A stretch of DNA of 64,000 nucleotides from Streptomyces sp. BA2 (GCF_009769735.1 NZ_WSRO01000002.1:5592001-5656000), one strand, 5' to 3'; positions 8,314 to 19,866 are shown, counted from the first letter of the stretch. A program made the numbers and translations. Notes: generated by a model from the letters alone, not told the origin.

Positions 8314-9237
8314 ATGCAACTAGTACGACAAAACGTAAAATACGGCAGAAGGCGGACGCGCCATGTACGGGCCGCAGTGGCCGCTCTCGTCGTCGCCGCG
8401 ATCGCCTCCGGCTGTGCCTCGGGCGACGACGGCGGAGCCAGCCCCGCCCCCGGTCAGCAGCGTCTGGACGCGCCGCCCGCCCGCGCCCTCGACTCCTACG
8501 CCCACAAACTCCGCGTCACCCAGGTCGCCCGTGCCGCCGCCGCGAAACGCTGGGGCCTGGCGAAGACCCCGCTGGCGGCGCCGCCAGCCCCGGCCAAGAA
8601 GCCGAAGATCACCACGCGCAAGGGGTTCGAGGTCAAGGGGCAGGCGGGTCTTCCGCCCGTGTTCACGACCATCCCGACCAAGAAGAAGATCGTCTTCCTG
8701 ACCATCGACGACGGCGCGGAGAAGGACCCGGCGCTGCTCAAGATGATGAGCGAACTGCAGATCCCGTACACCGCGTTCCTCAGCGACTACCTGGTCAAGG
8801 AGGACTACGGCTACTTCAAGAAGATGCAGTCCCGCGGCGTCGTGCTGAACAACCACACCCTCAACCACCGCTATATGCCGGGGCTTTCGTACGCGAGTCA
8901 GCGCCGGGAGATCTGCGGCATGCAGGACACCATCCAGAAGCGCTACGGCAAGCGGCCCGAGCTCTTCCGCCCGCCGTACGGCAACTACAACGCGGACACG
9001 CTGCGGGCCGCCAAGTCCTGCGGGATCAAGGCCGTGCCGCTGTGGGCGTCCGAGGCCTTCCCCAACCGCATGGACTGGCGCGAGTGGGACCGGGACCTGC
9101 ACCCCGGCGACATCATCCTCACCCACTTCCGGGGGCGCGAGGACTGGAAGGGCACGATGCCCGACATGATCCGCAAGGTCATGAAGACGGTCACCGACAA
9201 GGGGTACGCCGTGGCCAGGCTGGAGGACTACCTGTGA
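8314..9237 (+). CDS. polysaccharide deacetylase family lipoprotein (NodB domain)
   Basis: 307-aa lipoprotein: basic N-terminus, hydrophobic helix and lipobox IASGC with Cys34. The NodB homology domain has TIDDG (residues 130-134, the usual T-F-D-D-G), the metal-ligand pair H181 and H185 in NHTLNH, RPPYGNYN and a late ILTHF. It probably deacetylates a cell-wall polymer or glycan outside the membrane. ATG 8314 follows AAGGAT by 8 nt. The gene overlaps the next by 4 bp (GTGA). Confidence 0.9.
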   Translation: MQLVRQNVKYGRRRTRHVRAAVAALVVAAIASGCASGDDGGASPAPGQQRLDAPPARALDSYAHKLRVTQVARAAAAKRWGLAKTPLAAPPAPAKKPKITTRKGFEVKGQAGLPPVFTTIPTKKKIVFLTIDDGAEKDPALLKMMSELQIPYTAFLSDYLVKEDYGYFKKMQSRGVVLNNHTLNHRYMPGLSYASQRREICGMQDTIQKRYGKRPELFRPPYGNYNADTLRAAKSCGIKAVPLWASEAFPNRMDWREWDRDLHPGDIILTHFRGREDWKGTMPDMIRKVMKTVTDKGYAVARLEDYL

Positions 9238-9527
9238 CCGGGCGGGCGCGGGCGCGGAGGTTCCTCGTCGGCGCGCTCGCGGCAGGCGTGCTCGCGCCCG
9301 CACTGCTCACGGGGTGCGCGCAGTCGGTGGACCCGATCGAACGCCTGGGCAGAAAGGCGGCGGAGAAGGTCCCGCCGAGGAAACCCGCGGCCTCGCCCAG
9401 CTGTGCTCCCCCGCCCGCGGGTGCGCCGAAAACGGGGCGGCACACGCCAACGGAGACGGAACCGCCCGTCGCGGGGAAGCGTTGCCCGGAGGAGCGTGGG
9501 GGATCCCCCACGCCTCCACCCGGATAA
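9234..9527 (+). CDS. small Pro-rich lipoprotein (97 aa)
   Basis: The GTG start overlaps the deacetylase stop by 4 bp, so it is probably co-translated. The N-terminus is Arg-rich (VTGRARARRF) and followed by a hydrophobic helix ending in the lipobox LLTGC at about residue 28. The mature part is short, rich in Pro, Lys and Arg, with two further cysteines. No domain is recognised. It may be an accessory to the deacetylase or a degenerate protein. Confidence 0.65.
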   Translation: MTGRARARRFLVGALAAGVLAPALLTGCAQSVDPIERLGRKAAEKVPPRKPAASPSCAPPPAGAPKTGRHTPTETEPPVAGKRCPEERGGSPTPPPG

Positions 9528-9543
9528 GACCCGCGTCAGTGAA

Positions 9544-9570
9544 TTAGCAGTCCGCTTGACCGAGTGCTAA
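9544..9570. promoter_or_regulatory. CIRCE element 1 (HrcA operator)
   Basis: TTAGCAGTC-N9-GAGTGCTAA: the classical CIRCE architecture (TTAGCACTC-N9-GAGTGCTAA) with one base different in the left arm. It overlaps the -35 hexamer of the groES promoter, so HrcA bound here would block RNA polymerase. Confidence 0.85.
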
Positions 9571-9585
9571 TCGTCGTCCTAGTCT
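9556..9585 (+). promoter_or_regulatory. groES promoter
   Basis: TTGACC (9556-9561) and TAGTCT (9580-9585) with an 18-nt spacer form a vegetative (HrdB-type) promoter. The -35 lies inside the first CIRCE element, and transcription would start at about the left arm of the second. Confidence 0.75.
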
Positions 9586-9590
9586 CGGCC

Positions 9591-9617
9591 TTGGCACTCA
9601 CCACTGGAGAGTGCCAA
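9591..9617. promoter_or_regulatory. CIRCE element 2 (HrcA operator)
   Basis: TTGGCACTC-N9-GAGTGCCAA: both 9-bp arms are perfectly complementary and the spacer is the canonical 9 nt. The arms differ from consensus by one compensated base each. It lies at the expected transcription start of groES, 97 bp before the start codon. Confidence 0.9.
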
Positions 9618-9713
9618 CAGCGACGGGCAGGTCCGGCACCCGCGACGACGGATCCACCTGGTCGCCACCCCAGACTGTTAACCCCGTAGATCTCCGAAGG
9701 GGGAGACCGGATC

Positions 9714-10022
9714 GTGACGACCGCCAGCTCCAAGGTTGCCATTAAGCCGCTCGAGGACCGCATTGTGGTCCAGCCGCTCGACGCCGAGCAGACCACGGCC
9801 TCCGGCCTGGTCATTCCGGACACCGCGAAGGAGAAGCCCCAGGAGGGTGCTGTCCTCGCAGTGGGCCCGGGCCGCTTCGAGAACGGCGAGCGCCTGCCGC
9901 TCGACGTCAAGGTCGGCGATGTCGTGCTGTACAGCAAGTACGGCGGCACCGAGGTGAAGTACAACGGCGACGAGTACCTCGTCCTCTCGGCTCGCGACGT
10001 GCTCGCGATCGTCGAGAAGTAA
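9714..10022 (+). CDS. groES: co-chaperonin GroES
   Basis: 102-aa co-chaperonin that caps Gro[14 protein letters not shown], the mobile-loop segment ([19 protein letters not shown]), [14 protein letters not shown] and the final VLAIVEK are all typical. GTG start with GGGGGAGACC upstream. First gene of the HrcA/CIRCE-controlled operon; groEL1 follows after 119 bp. Confidence 0.97.
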   Translation: MTTASSKVAIKPLEDRIVVQPLDAEQTTASGLVIPDTAKEKPQEGAVLAVGPGRFENGERLPLDVKVGDVVLYSKYGGTEVKYNGDEYLVLSARDVLAIVEK

Positions 10023-10132
10023 TTCACCCGAGCAGAAACATGCTTTGAGCTGCGCCCCTGGCCACCCCTGCTGATTGCCGGGCGGCGAGGGGCGCAGTTC
10101 GTTCGTCAAACCCGAGTTTCCGAGAGGGCTGA

Positions 10133-11770
<1,638 letters not shown>

Positions 11771-11796
11771 CCCGCTGCGCTCGGCTTGAACGGTGA

Positions 11797-11837
11797 CCGA
11801 GGCCCGGCTTCCCTTCACAAGGGAAGCCGGGCCTCGG
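11797..11837 (+). terminator. groESL operon terminator
   Basis: A 19-bp perfect stem (CCGAGGCCCGGCTTCCCTT and its complement) with a 3-nt loop, followed by CCTTTTC. Rho-independent type, 26 bp after the groEL1 stop. Confidence 0.9.
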
Positions 11838-11903
11838 CCTTTTCTGGGGGGAGCGTCTGCCGGGTTGTTCTTCGTTGCCGGCCGCGAGCCGTTTTCGGCT
11901 GGT

Positions 11904-11972
11904 CGCGCAGTTCCCCGCGCCCCTGAGGCCGACTTCGGCGAGCGCCCCGTCAGGGGCGCGGGGAACTGCGCG
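11904..11972. repeat. Streptomyces intergenic inverted repeat (GCGCAGTTCCCCGCGCCCC type)
   Basis: Two perfect 23-bp arms (left 11904-11926, right 11950-11972) separated by 23 nt. The arm core CAGTTCCCCGCGCCCCT is a repeat commonly scattered between Streptomyces genes; a single-arm relative is at 23121-23149. It may act as a terminator for the SDR gene transcribed toward it, or be a REP-like element. Confidence 0.75.
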
Positions 11973-12038
11973 AGGACGGACCACGACTCGCAGTCGGCGA
12001 CTGAGGGGCTTCGGCAGACGCAGCCCCGTCCATCAGGG

Positions 12039-12812
12039 TTACTGCGGGCCGTACTTGCGGCCGGTACGGGATGTCACGCCGCCGAGCAGCGCCCTCGGGG
12101 TCACCTTCACCACGCCCATCATCGCCTTGTACTTGGGGTCCGGGATCGAGAGGGTCTTGCCCCGCGCCAAGTCGGTCAGCGCGGCCGCGACCAGCTTGTC
12201 CGCGTCGAGCCACATCCACTTGGGGATGTTGGACGTCCCCATCCCGGCGCGCTCATGGAACTCGGTCCGTACGAATCCGGGGCACAGGGCCATCAGCCGC
12301 ACCCCGGAGCCGGCCAGGTCCTTCGCCGCCCCCTGCGTGAACTGCACGACCCACGCCTTCGACGCGCCATACGTCCCGCGCGGCACGAACGCCGCCACCG
12401 AAGCGACGTTGACGACGCCACCGCGGCCGCGCTCCCGCATCGACTCCGTCGCCGCCGACGTCAGCCGGAGCACCGCCTCGCAGTGCACCTTGAGCATCGT
12501 CAGCTCGTCCTCGATCGGCACCTCCAGGTACTGGCCCTTGTTGCCGAACCCGGCGTTGTTCACAAGGAGGTCGACCGGGTTCCTGCGGTCCGCGAGCCGC
12601 TTCTCGACGGCGGCGATCCCGTCGTCGGTCGCGAGGTCCGCGGTGAGCACCTCCGCCTCGATGCCGTGCCGGTCGTGCAGTTCGGTCGCCTGTTCCCGCA
12701 ACCGCTCGGTGTTCCGTGCCACCAGGACCAGGTTGTGGCCGTCACCGGCGAGCCGCCGTGCGAAGGCTGCGCCGATACCGGCGGTCGATCCCGTAATCAG
12801 AGCCGTAGTCAT
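12039..12812 (-). CDS. short-chain dehydrogenase/reductase
   Basis: 257-aa classical SDR. Rossmann motif TGSTAGIG (residues 8-15), NNAG (about 85-88) and catalytic S138, Y148 and K152 are all present, so it should be active. ARNTERL after the second strand suggests NADP preference (Arg at the strand end). The substrate is unknown. Transcribed convergently with groESL and alone; the next gene on the same strand (MOSC) ends 131 bp upstream. Confidence 0.92.
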   Translation of the reverse strand: MTTALITGSTAGIGAAFARRLAGDGHNLVLVARNTERLREQATELHDRHGIEAEVLTADLATDDGIAAVEKRLADRRNPVDLLVNNAGFGNKGQYLEVPIEDELTMLKVHCEAVLRLTSAATESMRERGRGGVVNVASVAAFVPRGTYGASKAWVVQFTQGAAKDLAGSGVRLMALCPGFVRTEFHERAGMGTSNIPKWMWLDADKLVAAALTDLARGKTLSIPDPKYKAMMGVVKVTPRALLGGVTSRTGRKYGPQ

Positions 12813-12943
12813 GGACCAAGGCTAGTGAGATCCGGTGACCGCTGTGGTGCCCGGAGGCCCTCCCGGCCTGCTCTGCTTCCGTTTTCGCGTCGGGCCAGGA
12901 CCAAGTCGCCGGGCCCGACGGCCAGTTACGCCGGTCATGCCGG

Positions 12944-13621
12944 TTATGAAGCTTGGGAGCCGTACTTCTCCGCGTACTTCCGAGCCGCATCGACCGACTC
13001 GGGATGCAGCGCGTCCCCGGCGGCGAGCAGGCTCGGCAGTAGGTGCCTCTCCGTCGTGACGGCCCTGAACTGGAGGGCGACGGTGACGTCGTGCGCAGGC
13101 CGGTGCACGATCTCCATCGCGTCCCCGCCGCGGATCTCACCCGGTTCGATCACCCGCAGATAGGCGCCGGGAGCGCCCTGCTGGGTGAAACGCTTGACCC
13201 ACCGCGTCTCGCCGAGGTGGCCCTGGAACGTCTGGCAGGGAATGCGGCCCGATGTCACTTCGAGGAGCAGATCGGGGCCGACGCGCCAGCGCTCGCCTAT
13301 CTTCGCGCCGCTCACGTCGAGCCCGGACGTCGTGAGGTTCTCGCCGAAGGAGCCAGGGGGCAGCGGGCGGCCGAGCAGCCGCTCCCATTCGTCGAGGTCC
13401 TCGCGCGCGTAGGCGTACACGGCCTGGTCGTCGCCGCCGTGGTGCCGCAGGTCGCAGACCTCGTCCCCCGCCACCCCGCTCCCGCCGACCCCCTTCGTGC
13501 CGGGAGCCGTCACCCGTACGGCCCCTTCGGCGGGCTGCTTGTCGATGCCGGTGCCGCCCGAGGGGGCGTCGGTGTACTCCACGGCCTTGTACCGGCCCAG
13601 ATTCACGGAGAGAAGCTTCAT
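12944..13621 (-). CDS. MOSC domain-containing protein (YiiM type)
   Basis: 225-aa MOSC protein of the molybdenum cofactor sulfurase C-terminal family. The signature region includes HHGGDDQAVYAY, PPGSFGENLTTSG and the conserved cysteine in RIPCQTF, which in this family binds the pterin-linked Mo or carries sulfur. The YiiM-like length suggests reduction of N-hydroxylated or similar compounds. The LysR gene is divergent 79 bp away and may regulate it. Confidence 0.9.
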   Translation of the reverse strand: MKLLSVNLGRYKAVEYTDAPSGGTGIDKQPAEGAVRVTAPGTKGVGGSGVAGDEVCDLRHHGGDDQAVYAYAREDLDEWERLLGRPLPPGSFGENLTTSGLDVSGAKIGERWRVGPDLLLEVTSGRIPCQTFQGHLGETRWVKRFTQQGAPGAYLRVIEPGEIRGGDAMEIVHRPAHDVTVALQFRAVTTERHLLPSLLAAGDALHPESVDAARKYAEKYGSQAS

Positions 13622-13700
13622 GGCGAAAGGCTAGGCGAGCTCGCTCAAAGGGTCGACACATTATTCGCTGCCCGACCCAAGCGTCGCTTATGCTTGCGTC

Positions 13701-14597
13701 ATGATCGAGGCCCGTCATCTCCGCGTCCTGCGTGCGGTCGCCGCCACCGGCTCCTTCTCCGCCGCGGCGCGCGAGCTCGGCTGCACCCAGCCCGCCGTCA
13801 GCCAGCAGATGAAGGCGCTCGAAGCCTCCGCGGGCACGACACTGCTGATCCGCACAGGGCGTGAGATGCGCCTGACCCAGGCGGGCGAGGCCCTGGTCCG
13901 GCACGCTGCCGGGATCCTGGCGGGGCTGACGGCCGCCGAGGAGGAGGTCGCCGCGATCGCGGGCCTGCGGGCGGGCCGGGTCCGCCTCGTCTCCTTCCCC
14001 AGCGGCAGCTCGACGCTGGTGCCGAGCGCACTGGCCGCCCTGCGCGCGGCGCACCCCGGCACCCGGGTATCGCTCGTGGAGGCCGAGCCGCCGCGCTCGG
14101 TCGAGATGCTGCGCGAGGGCGACTGCGACGTGGCACTCGCCTTCCGGTACGAGGGCGCGTCGGCCGCGGAGGAATGGGACGACCTGGTCGTACGTCCGCT
14201 TCTGGCCGACCGGCTCGTCGGTCTGGTGCCCGAGGGGCATCGGCTCGCCAAGGCGGAGGCGGTCGCCATCGGGGAGCTGGCCGACGAGCCGTGGATCGCG
14301 GGCTGTCCGCGCTGTCGCAGGCAGCTGGTCGAGGTCTGCGAAGGGGCGGGCTTCGTGCCCCGCATCGATTTCGCGACCGACGACTACCCGGCGGTGATCG
14401 GACTGGTCGGCGCGGGCCTGGGGGTCGCGGTGATGCCCGAGCTCGCCATCGAGTCCGTACGCCCCAAAGGTGCACGCACAGTGACGGTGGAGCCTGCCGT
14501 CCAGCGCGAGATCGTCGCGCTCACCCTGCCGGATCTGGCGCAAGTGCCCGCTGTGGCAGCCACGCTGGACCACCTCGCGCGCGCCGCGGAGCGCTGA
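13701..14597 (+). CDS. LysR-family transcriptional regulator
   Basis: 298-aa LysR regulator. The N-terminal winged helix-turn-helix (residues 1-60) reads HLRVLRAVAATGSFSAAARELG and TQPAVSQQMKALE, followed by the linker helix. The C-terminal periplasmic-binding-like effector domain covers about 90-295. Divergent from the MOSC gene; the 79-bp gap holds AAGC-N3-GCTT at 13679-13689 and another GCTT just after it, a candidate operator. The effector is unknown. Confidence 0.92.
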   Translation: MIEARHLRVLRAVAATGSFSAAARELGCTQPAVSQQMKALEASAGTTLLIRTGREMRLTQAGEALVRHAAGILAGLTAAEEEVAAIAGLRAGRVRLVSFPSGSSTLVPSALAALRAAHPGTRVSLVEAEPPRSVEMLREGDCDVALAFRYEGASAAEEWDDLVVRPLLADRLVGLVPEGHRLAKAEAVAIGELADEPWIAGCPRCRRQLVEVCEGAGFVPRIDFATDDYPAVIGLVGAGLGVAVMPELAIESVRPKGARTVTVEPAVQREIVALTLPDLAQVPAVAATLDHLARAAER

Positions 14598-14619
14598 GCT
14601 CTTCTGAAGAAACGTTCCT

Positions 14620-14988
14620 TCAGTTGTGCGTGACCATGCCGCCGCTTGATGCCCTGGCCGCGGCCGACGCCGACGCCGATGCCGAGGGTGCGGACGTCGT
14701 GACGAGGCGGTTGCGGGCGCGGCCCATGAGTTCCTCGCGCTCGTCCTCGGTAAGACCGCCCCACACGCCGTACGGCTCCCGTACCGCGAGGGCGTGAGCT
14801 GCGCACTCCGCGCGTACCGGGCACCTCATGCAGACCTCCTTGGCGGAGTTCTCACGCGCGCTGCGTGCCGCGCCCCGCTCACCCTCGGGGTGGAAGAAGA
14901 GCGAGCTGTCGACCCCGCGGCAGGCGGCGAGGAGCTGCCAGTCCCAGAGATCTGCGTTCGGTCCGGGAAGGCGGGAGAAATCTGCCAT
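14620..14988 (-). CDS. whiD: WhiB-like regulator WhiD
   Basis: 122-aa Wbl protein with four cluster cysteines at C23, C53, C56 and C62 (CMRC, AECAAHA), then the GVWGG turn and a basic C-terminal segment RARNRL. These features ligate a nitric-oxide- and oxygen-sensitive [4Fe-4S] cluster and contact the principal sigma factor. Position beside bldM, and between groEL1 and the sigD-type gene, identifies it as WhiD, required for spore maturation, orthologous by position to mycobacterial WhiB3. Start ATG with CAGGAG upstream. An Ala/Ser-rich tail follows the core domain. Confidence 0.88.
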   Translation of the reverse strand: MADFSRLPGPNADLWDWQLLAACRGVDSSLFFHPEGERGAARSARENSAKEVCMRCPVRAECAAHALAVREPYGVWGGLTEDEREELMGRARNRLVTTSAPSASASASAAARASSGGMVTHN

Positions 14989-15378
14989 TGCTTGTCTCCT
15001 GGTAGCCGTTCTGCGCGGATACGGTGCCCACGACCGTACATCTACTGTCTAAGGAGATGAAAATATGACTCATTGGAAAATCTAGCCACAGACACCAGCA
15101 AAAGGGAAGGAAGAGGGCTAAATGGGGCATGGGTTGTGATGAAACGTTGAGGGTCTCTTGCGCTGCCTGCTCCGTGTCCGCGCCCTCACGTAGAGTGCCG
15201 AAGGTGGCCCACCGCCCCGTAACTCTTTCGGGTGACCGTCGTTGAGAGTGCGGAGGCGGTTGAAAGAACAAGCGCTCGGGCAGATGTCCGAGAGCGTCAA
15301 CCGCACAGGTGACGAATAAGTACCAGCCTGGAGGCTCAAGGTGACGCGCAGCAGCTGTGAGAGCCGCGGAGGACAGTC
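14989..15378. other. intergenic region between divergent whiD and bldM
   Basis: 390 bp without a supported gene. It contains an unusually AT-rich segment (about 15045-15115), the BldN-type promoter of bldM (15218-15245) and whiD's ribosome-binding site at the left end. AAGGAG at 15051-15056 is followed by very short ORFs of 6 codons or fewer that I do not call. whiD promoter elements could not be fixed by eye. Confidence 0.6.
15218..15245 (+). promoter_or_regulatory. bldM promoter, sigma-BldN type
   Basis: CGTAAC (15218-15223), 16-nt spacer, CGTTGA (15240-15245). This is the signature of the sigma-BldN-dependent bldM promoter in S. coelicolor as I recall it. It lies about 135 bp upstream of the bldM ATG, leaving a long leader. 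Confidence 0.82.
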
Positions 15379-15990
15379 ATGACATCCGTCCTCGTCTGCG
15401 ACGACTCCCCGCTCGCCCGAGAGGCGCTCCGCCGCGCGGTCGCGACCGTGCCCGGCGTCGAGCGTGTGACGACAGCGGCCAACGGCGAGGAAGTCCTCCG
15501 CCGCTGGGGTGCCGACCGCTCGGACCTGATTTTGATGGACGTACGCATGCCCGGTCTGGGCGGCGTGGAGACGGTCCGGCGGCTGCTGTCCGCCGACCCC
15601 GGTGCGCGCATCATCATGCTCACCGTGGCCGAGGACCTGGACGGGGTCGCACTCGCGGTCGCCGCCGGTGCCCGCGGCTATCTCCACAAGGACGCCTCGC
15701 GCGCCGAACTGCGCGCGACCGTCACGCAGGCGCTCGCCGACCCGACGTGGCGACTGGCTCCGCGCAGACTGCGTTCGGCCGAGATGGGCGCGGCGCCCAC
15801 GCTCACCGCGCGTGAGATCCAGGTGCTCGAGGGCATGAGCCACGGCCGGTCGAACGCCGAGATCGGACGTGAGCTTTTTCTCTCCGAGGACACGGTCAAG
15901 ACCCACGCCAGGCGGTTGTTCAAGAAGCTCGGCGCCTCGGACCGCGCGCATGCCGTGGCGCTCGGTTTCCGCTGGGGCCTGGTCCGATAG
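15379..15990 (+). CDS. bldM: orphan response regulator BldM
   Basis: 203-aa NarL/FixJ-type regulator. The receiver domain (1-120) keeps D54 in LILMDVRMPG but belongs to the atypical, apparently phosphorylation-independent class. The LuxR-type helix-turn-helix covers about 140-200 (TAREIQVLEGMSHGRSNAEI and EDTVKTHARRLFKKL). BldM controls aerial growth and, as a heterodimer with WhiI, sporulation genes. No histidine kinase is adjacent. The ATG follows GAGGACAGTC. Confidence 0.93.
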   Translation: MTSVLVCDDSPLAREALRRAVATVPGVERVTTAANGEEVLRRWGADRSDLILMDVRMPGLGGVETVRRLLSADPGARIIMLTVAEDLDGVALAVAAGARGYLHKDASRAELRATVTQALADPTWRLAPRRLRSAEMGAAPTLTAREIQVLEGMSHGRSNAEIGRELFLSEDTVKTHARRLFKKLGASDRAHAVALGFRWGLVR

Positions 15991-16016
15991 GTGTGCCGCC
16001 GTGCGGGCACGGCGAT

Positions 16017-16042
16017 CCCCGCCCGCCGTGTGGTGGGCGGGG
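16017..16042 (+). terminator. possible bldM terminator hairpin
   Basis: CCCCGCCCGCC-GTGT-GGTGGGCGGGG, an 11-bp stem with one G-T wobble, 27 bp after bldM. It lacks a T tract, as many Streptomyces terminators do. Confidence 0.55.
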
Positions 16043-16166
16043 TGACGGACGCCCGTCGCTCCCTCTCGCGGGAGCGGTTGCCGTTGCTTCGCCGCCGATG
16101 CCGCATCCTTGAGGTGTGGAGTTCCTCGGGGACAGGTCGGTCGAGCGGGAGGGGAGGGCGCACGAG

Positions 16167-16832
16167 ATGAGTTCCGGCGCACCCGCTCATAACGCTTCGG
16201 TGCACAACTACGGACGTGGTGCCGCGGATCAATCAGCGCCAAGGCACCATGGACCGATGCGCGATGACAGGACGACGGTGATCGGTGCCCTCGTCCTTCG
16301 CGCGGTCGAGGGTGACGAGCAGGCGACGCACGATCTGCTGGCTCATGTGCACCCCCTGGCGCTGCGGTACTGCCGCACCAGACTCTCCCGACTCCCGGGC
16401 GACGCGCGGCATTTCGTGGAGGACCTGGCGCAGGAAGTGTGCGTCGCGGTCCTGCTGGCGCTGCCGCGCTACAAGGACACGGGGCGCCCCTTCGAGGCGT
16501 TCGTCTTCGCCATCGCCGCGCACAAGGTCGCCGACCTGCAGCGCGCGGCGATGCGCCACCCCGGGTCCACGGCGGTGCCGTCGGACGAGATGCCGGAGCG
16601 GCCCGACGACTCCCTCGGTCCCGAGGAGCGCGCGCTGCTCAGCAGCGACGCCGAGTGGGCCAAGAAGCTGATGGCGAACCTTCCGGAGAACCAGCGCGAG
16701 CTGCTGCTCCTGAGGATCGCGGTCGGGCTCACGGCCGAGGAGACCGGGCAGATGCTCGGTATGTCCCCGGGCGCCGTGCGGGTCGCGCAGCATCGCGCGT
16801 TGAGTCGGTTGCGGGCGCTGGCCGAGCAGTAG
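16167..16832 (+). CDS. shbA: ECF RNA polymerase sigma factor, SigD/ShbA type
   Basis: 221-aa ECF sigma factor. Region 2 includes [25 protein letters not shown] in two halves and [15 protein letters not shown]; region 4 includes [21 protein letters not shown] and [17 protein letters not shown]. Position between bldM and guaB equals mycobacterial sigD. The Streptomyces member, ShbA, is reported to drive transcription of the principal sigma factor gene hrdB. ATG 16167 has GGAGGGGAGGGC upstream; ATG 16257 is a shorter alternative. No anti-sigma gene lies nearby. Confidence 0.82.
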   Translation: MSSGAPAHNASVHNYGRGAADQSAPRHHGPMRDDRTTVIGALVLRAVEGDEQATHDLLAHVHPLALRYCRTRLSRLPGDARHFVEDLAQEVCVAVLLALPRYKDTGRPFEAFVFAIAAHKVADLQRAAMRHPGSTAVPSDEMPERPDDSLGPEERALLSSDAEWAKKLMANLPENQRELLLLRIAVGLTAEETGQMLGMSPGAVRVAQHRALSRLRALAEQ

Positions 16833-16867
16833 CGATCACGACTTGCTCGACATGTGACTTCAGCGGC

Positions 16868-16886
16868 CGTTCATGCCGTATGAACG
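16868..16886. repeat. inverted repeat upstream of guaB
   Basis: CGTTCAT-GCCGT-ATGAACG, perfect 7-bp arms, 99 bp before the guaB start and 36 bp after the sigma factor stop. Too short for a convincing terminator; an operator for guaB is possible. Confidence 0.45.
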
Positions 16887-16942
16887 TACAAACCTAGTCG
16901 ATGATCTTGATCGTGGAATGAGACACCCTCCGTTCCCGTTAG

Positions 16943-18502
<1,560 letters not shown>

Positions 18503-18521
18503 CGGCGATCCACGCGCGCGT

Positions 18522-18553
18522 GGGGGCGGGTCCGGATTCCCGGGGCCGCCCCC
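18522..18553 (+). terminator. weak terminator-like hairpin after guaB
   Basis: GGGGGCGG and CCGCCCCC 16 nt apart, followed by TTT. It could attenuate read-through from guaB into guaB3. Confidence 0.45.
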
Positions 18554-18589
18554 TTTGCGCGCGTCGGGGATACTGGAGCGGCAGACCGA

Positions 18590-18625
18590 GTGCCGAAGTG
18601 CCGAAGAAGTGCGAAGTACCGAAGA
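18590..18625. repeat. short degenerate tandem repeat GTGCCGAA
   Basis: Four adjacent units GTGCCGAA, GTGCCGAA, GTGCGAA and GTACCGAA, interrupted by GAA, in the leader of guaB3 (20 bp before its start codon). Possible slippage product; no role known. Confidence 0.6.
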
Positions 18626-18644
18626 AAGCTGAAGGGCCACCCAC

Positions 18645-19769
18645 GTGACTGAGATCGAGATCGGGCGCGGCAAGCGCGGCCGCCGGGCGTACGCCTTCGA
18701 CGACATCGCCGTCGTGCCTAGCCGTCGTACCCGCGACCCGAAGGAGGTCTCGATCGCCTGGCAGATCGACGCCTACCGCTTCGAGCTGCCCTTCCTGGCG
18801 GCGCCGATGGACTCGGTCGTCTCGCCGCAGACCGCGATCCGCATCGGTGAGCTGGGTGGACTCGGCGTCCTGAACCTCGAAGGCCTGTGGACGCGGTACG
18901 AGGACCCGCAGCCCCTGCTCGACGAGATCGCGGAGCTGGACACCGACAACGCGACCCGGCGCCTCCAGGAGATCTACTCCGCGCCGATCCAGGCCGACCT
19001 GATCAAGCAGCGCATCAAGGAGGTGCGCGACTCCGGTGTGGTCACCGCCGCCGCGCTCTCCCCGCAGCGCACCGCCGAGTTCTCCAAGGCCGTCGTGGAC
19101 GCGGGCGTCGACATCTTCGTCATCCGCGGGACCACCGTCTCCGCCGAGCACGTCTCCGGTGCCGCCGAGCCGCTCAACCTCAAGCAGTTCATCTACGAGC
19201 TCGACGTGCCGGTGATCGTCGGCGGCTGCGCCACGTACACCGCCGCGCTGCACCTGATGCGTACCGGCGCGGCCGGTGTCCTCGTCGGCTTCGGCGGTGG
19301 CGCCGCGCACACCACGCGCAACGTCCTTGGCATCCAGGTGCCGATGGCCACCGCTGTCGCGGATGTCGCCGCCGCCCGCCGTGACTACATGGACGAGTCC
19401 GGCGGCCGGTACGTGCACGTCATCGCCGACGGCGGTGTGGGCTGGTCCGGCGACCTGCCCAAGGCCATCGCCTGCGGCGCCGACTCGGTGATGATCGGCT
19501 CCCCGCTGGCCCGCGCCACGGACGCGCCCGGCAAGGGCCACCACTGGGGCATGGAGGCCGTGCACGAGGACGTGCCGCGCGGCAAGCGCGTCGACCTCGG
19601 TGTGGTCGGCACGACGGAGGAGATCCTCAGCGGTCCCTCGCACATCCCGGACGGCTCGATGAACTTCTTCGGGGCGCTGCGCCGCGCGATGGCGACGACG
19701 GGCTACAGCGAGCTCAAGGAGTTCCAGCGCGTCGAGGTGACGGTCGCGGACTCGCAGCACAAGCGGTGA
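18645..19769 (+). CDS. guaB3: GuaB3-family IMP dehydrogenase-related protein
   Basis: 374-aa CBS-less TIM-barrel homologue of IMP dehydrogenase and GMP reductase, always next to guaB in Actinobacteria. The start GRKRGRRAYAFDDIAVVPSR (minus one residue here) and LAAPMDSVVSP are family-typical. Where IMPDH has GPGSICTTR, this protein has FGGGAAHTTRN, so the catalytic Cys position carries His and activity is uncertain. GTG start. A strong terminator follows. Confidence 0.9.
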   Translation: MTEIEIGRGKRGRRAYAFDDIAVVPSRRTRDPKEVSIAWQIDAYRFELPFLAAPMDSVVSPQTAIRIGELGGLGVLNLEGLWTRYEDPQPLLDEIAELDTDNATRRLQEIYSAPIQADLIKQRIKEVRDSGVVTAAALSPQRTAEFSKAVVDAGVDIFVIRGTTVSAEHVSGAAEPLNLKQFIYELDVPVIVGGCATYTAALHLMRTGAAGVLVGFGGGAAHTTRNVLGIQVPMATAVADVAAARRDYMDESGGRYVHVIADGGVGWSGDLPKAIACGADSVMIGSPLARATDAPGKGHHWGMEAVHEDVPRGKRVDLGVVGTTEEILSGPSHIPDGSMNFFGALRRAMATTGYSELKEFQRVEVTVADSQHKR

Positions 19770-19798
19770 CGCCGCGCTGAGCGGAGCGTGTGACTGAG

Positions 19799-19832
19799 GT
19801 GGGGCCCGGACGCTGATGCGTCCGGGCCCCAC
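19799..19832. terminator. bidirectional terminator between guaB3 and the dehydrogenase gene
   Basis: GTGGGGCCCGGACGC-TGAT-GCGTCCGGGCCCCAC: 15-bp perfect stem with a 4-nt loop between convergent genes, 30 bp after guaB3. Confidence 0.88.
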
Positions 19833-19866
19833 TCGTGTGCGGGGAGCCGCACGCGCGCGTGCCCGG

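Noticed and set aside
15050..15085. mini-ORFs after AAGGAG between whiD and bldM
   Set aside because: At most six codons, and transcription direction is unknown there.
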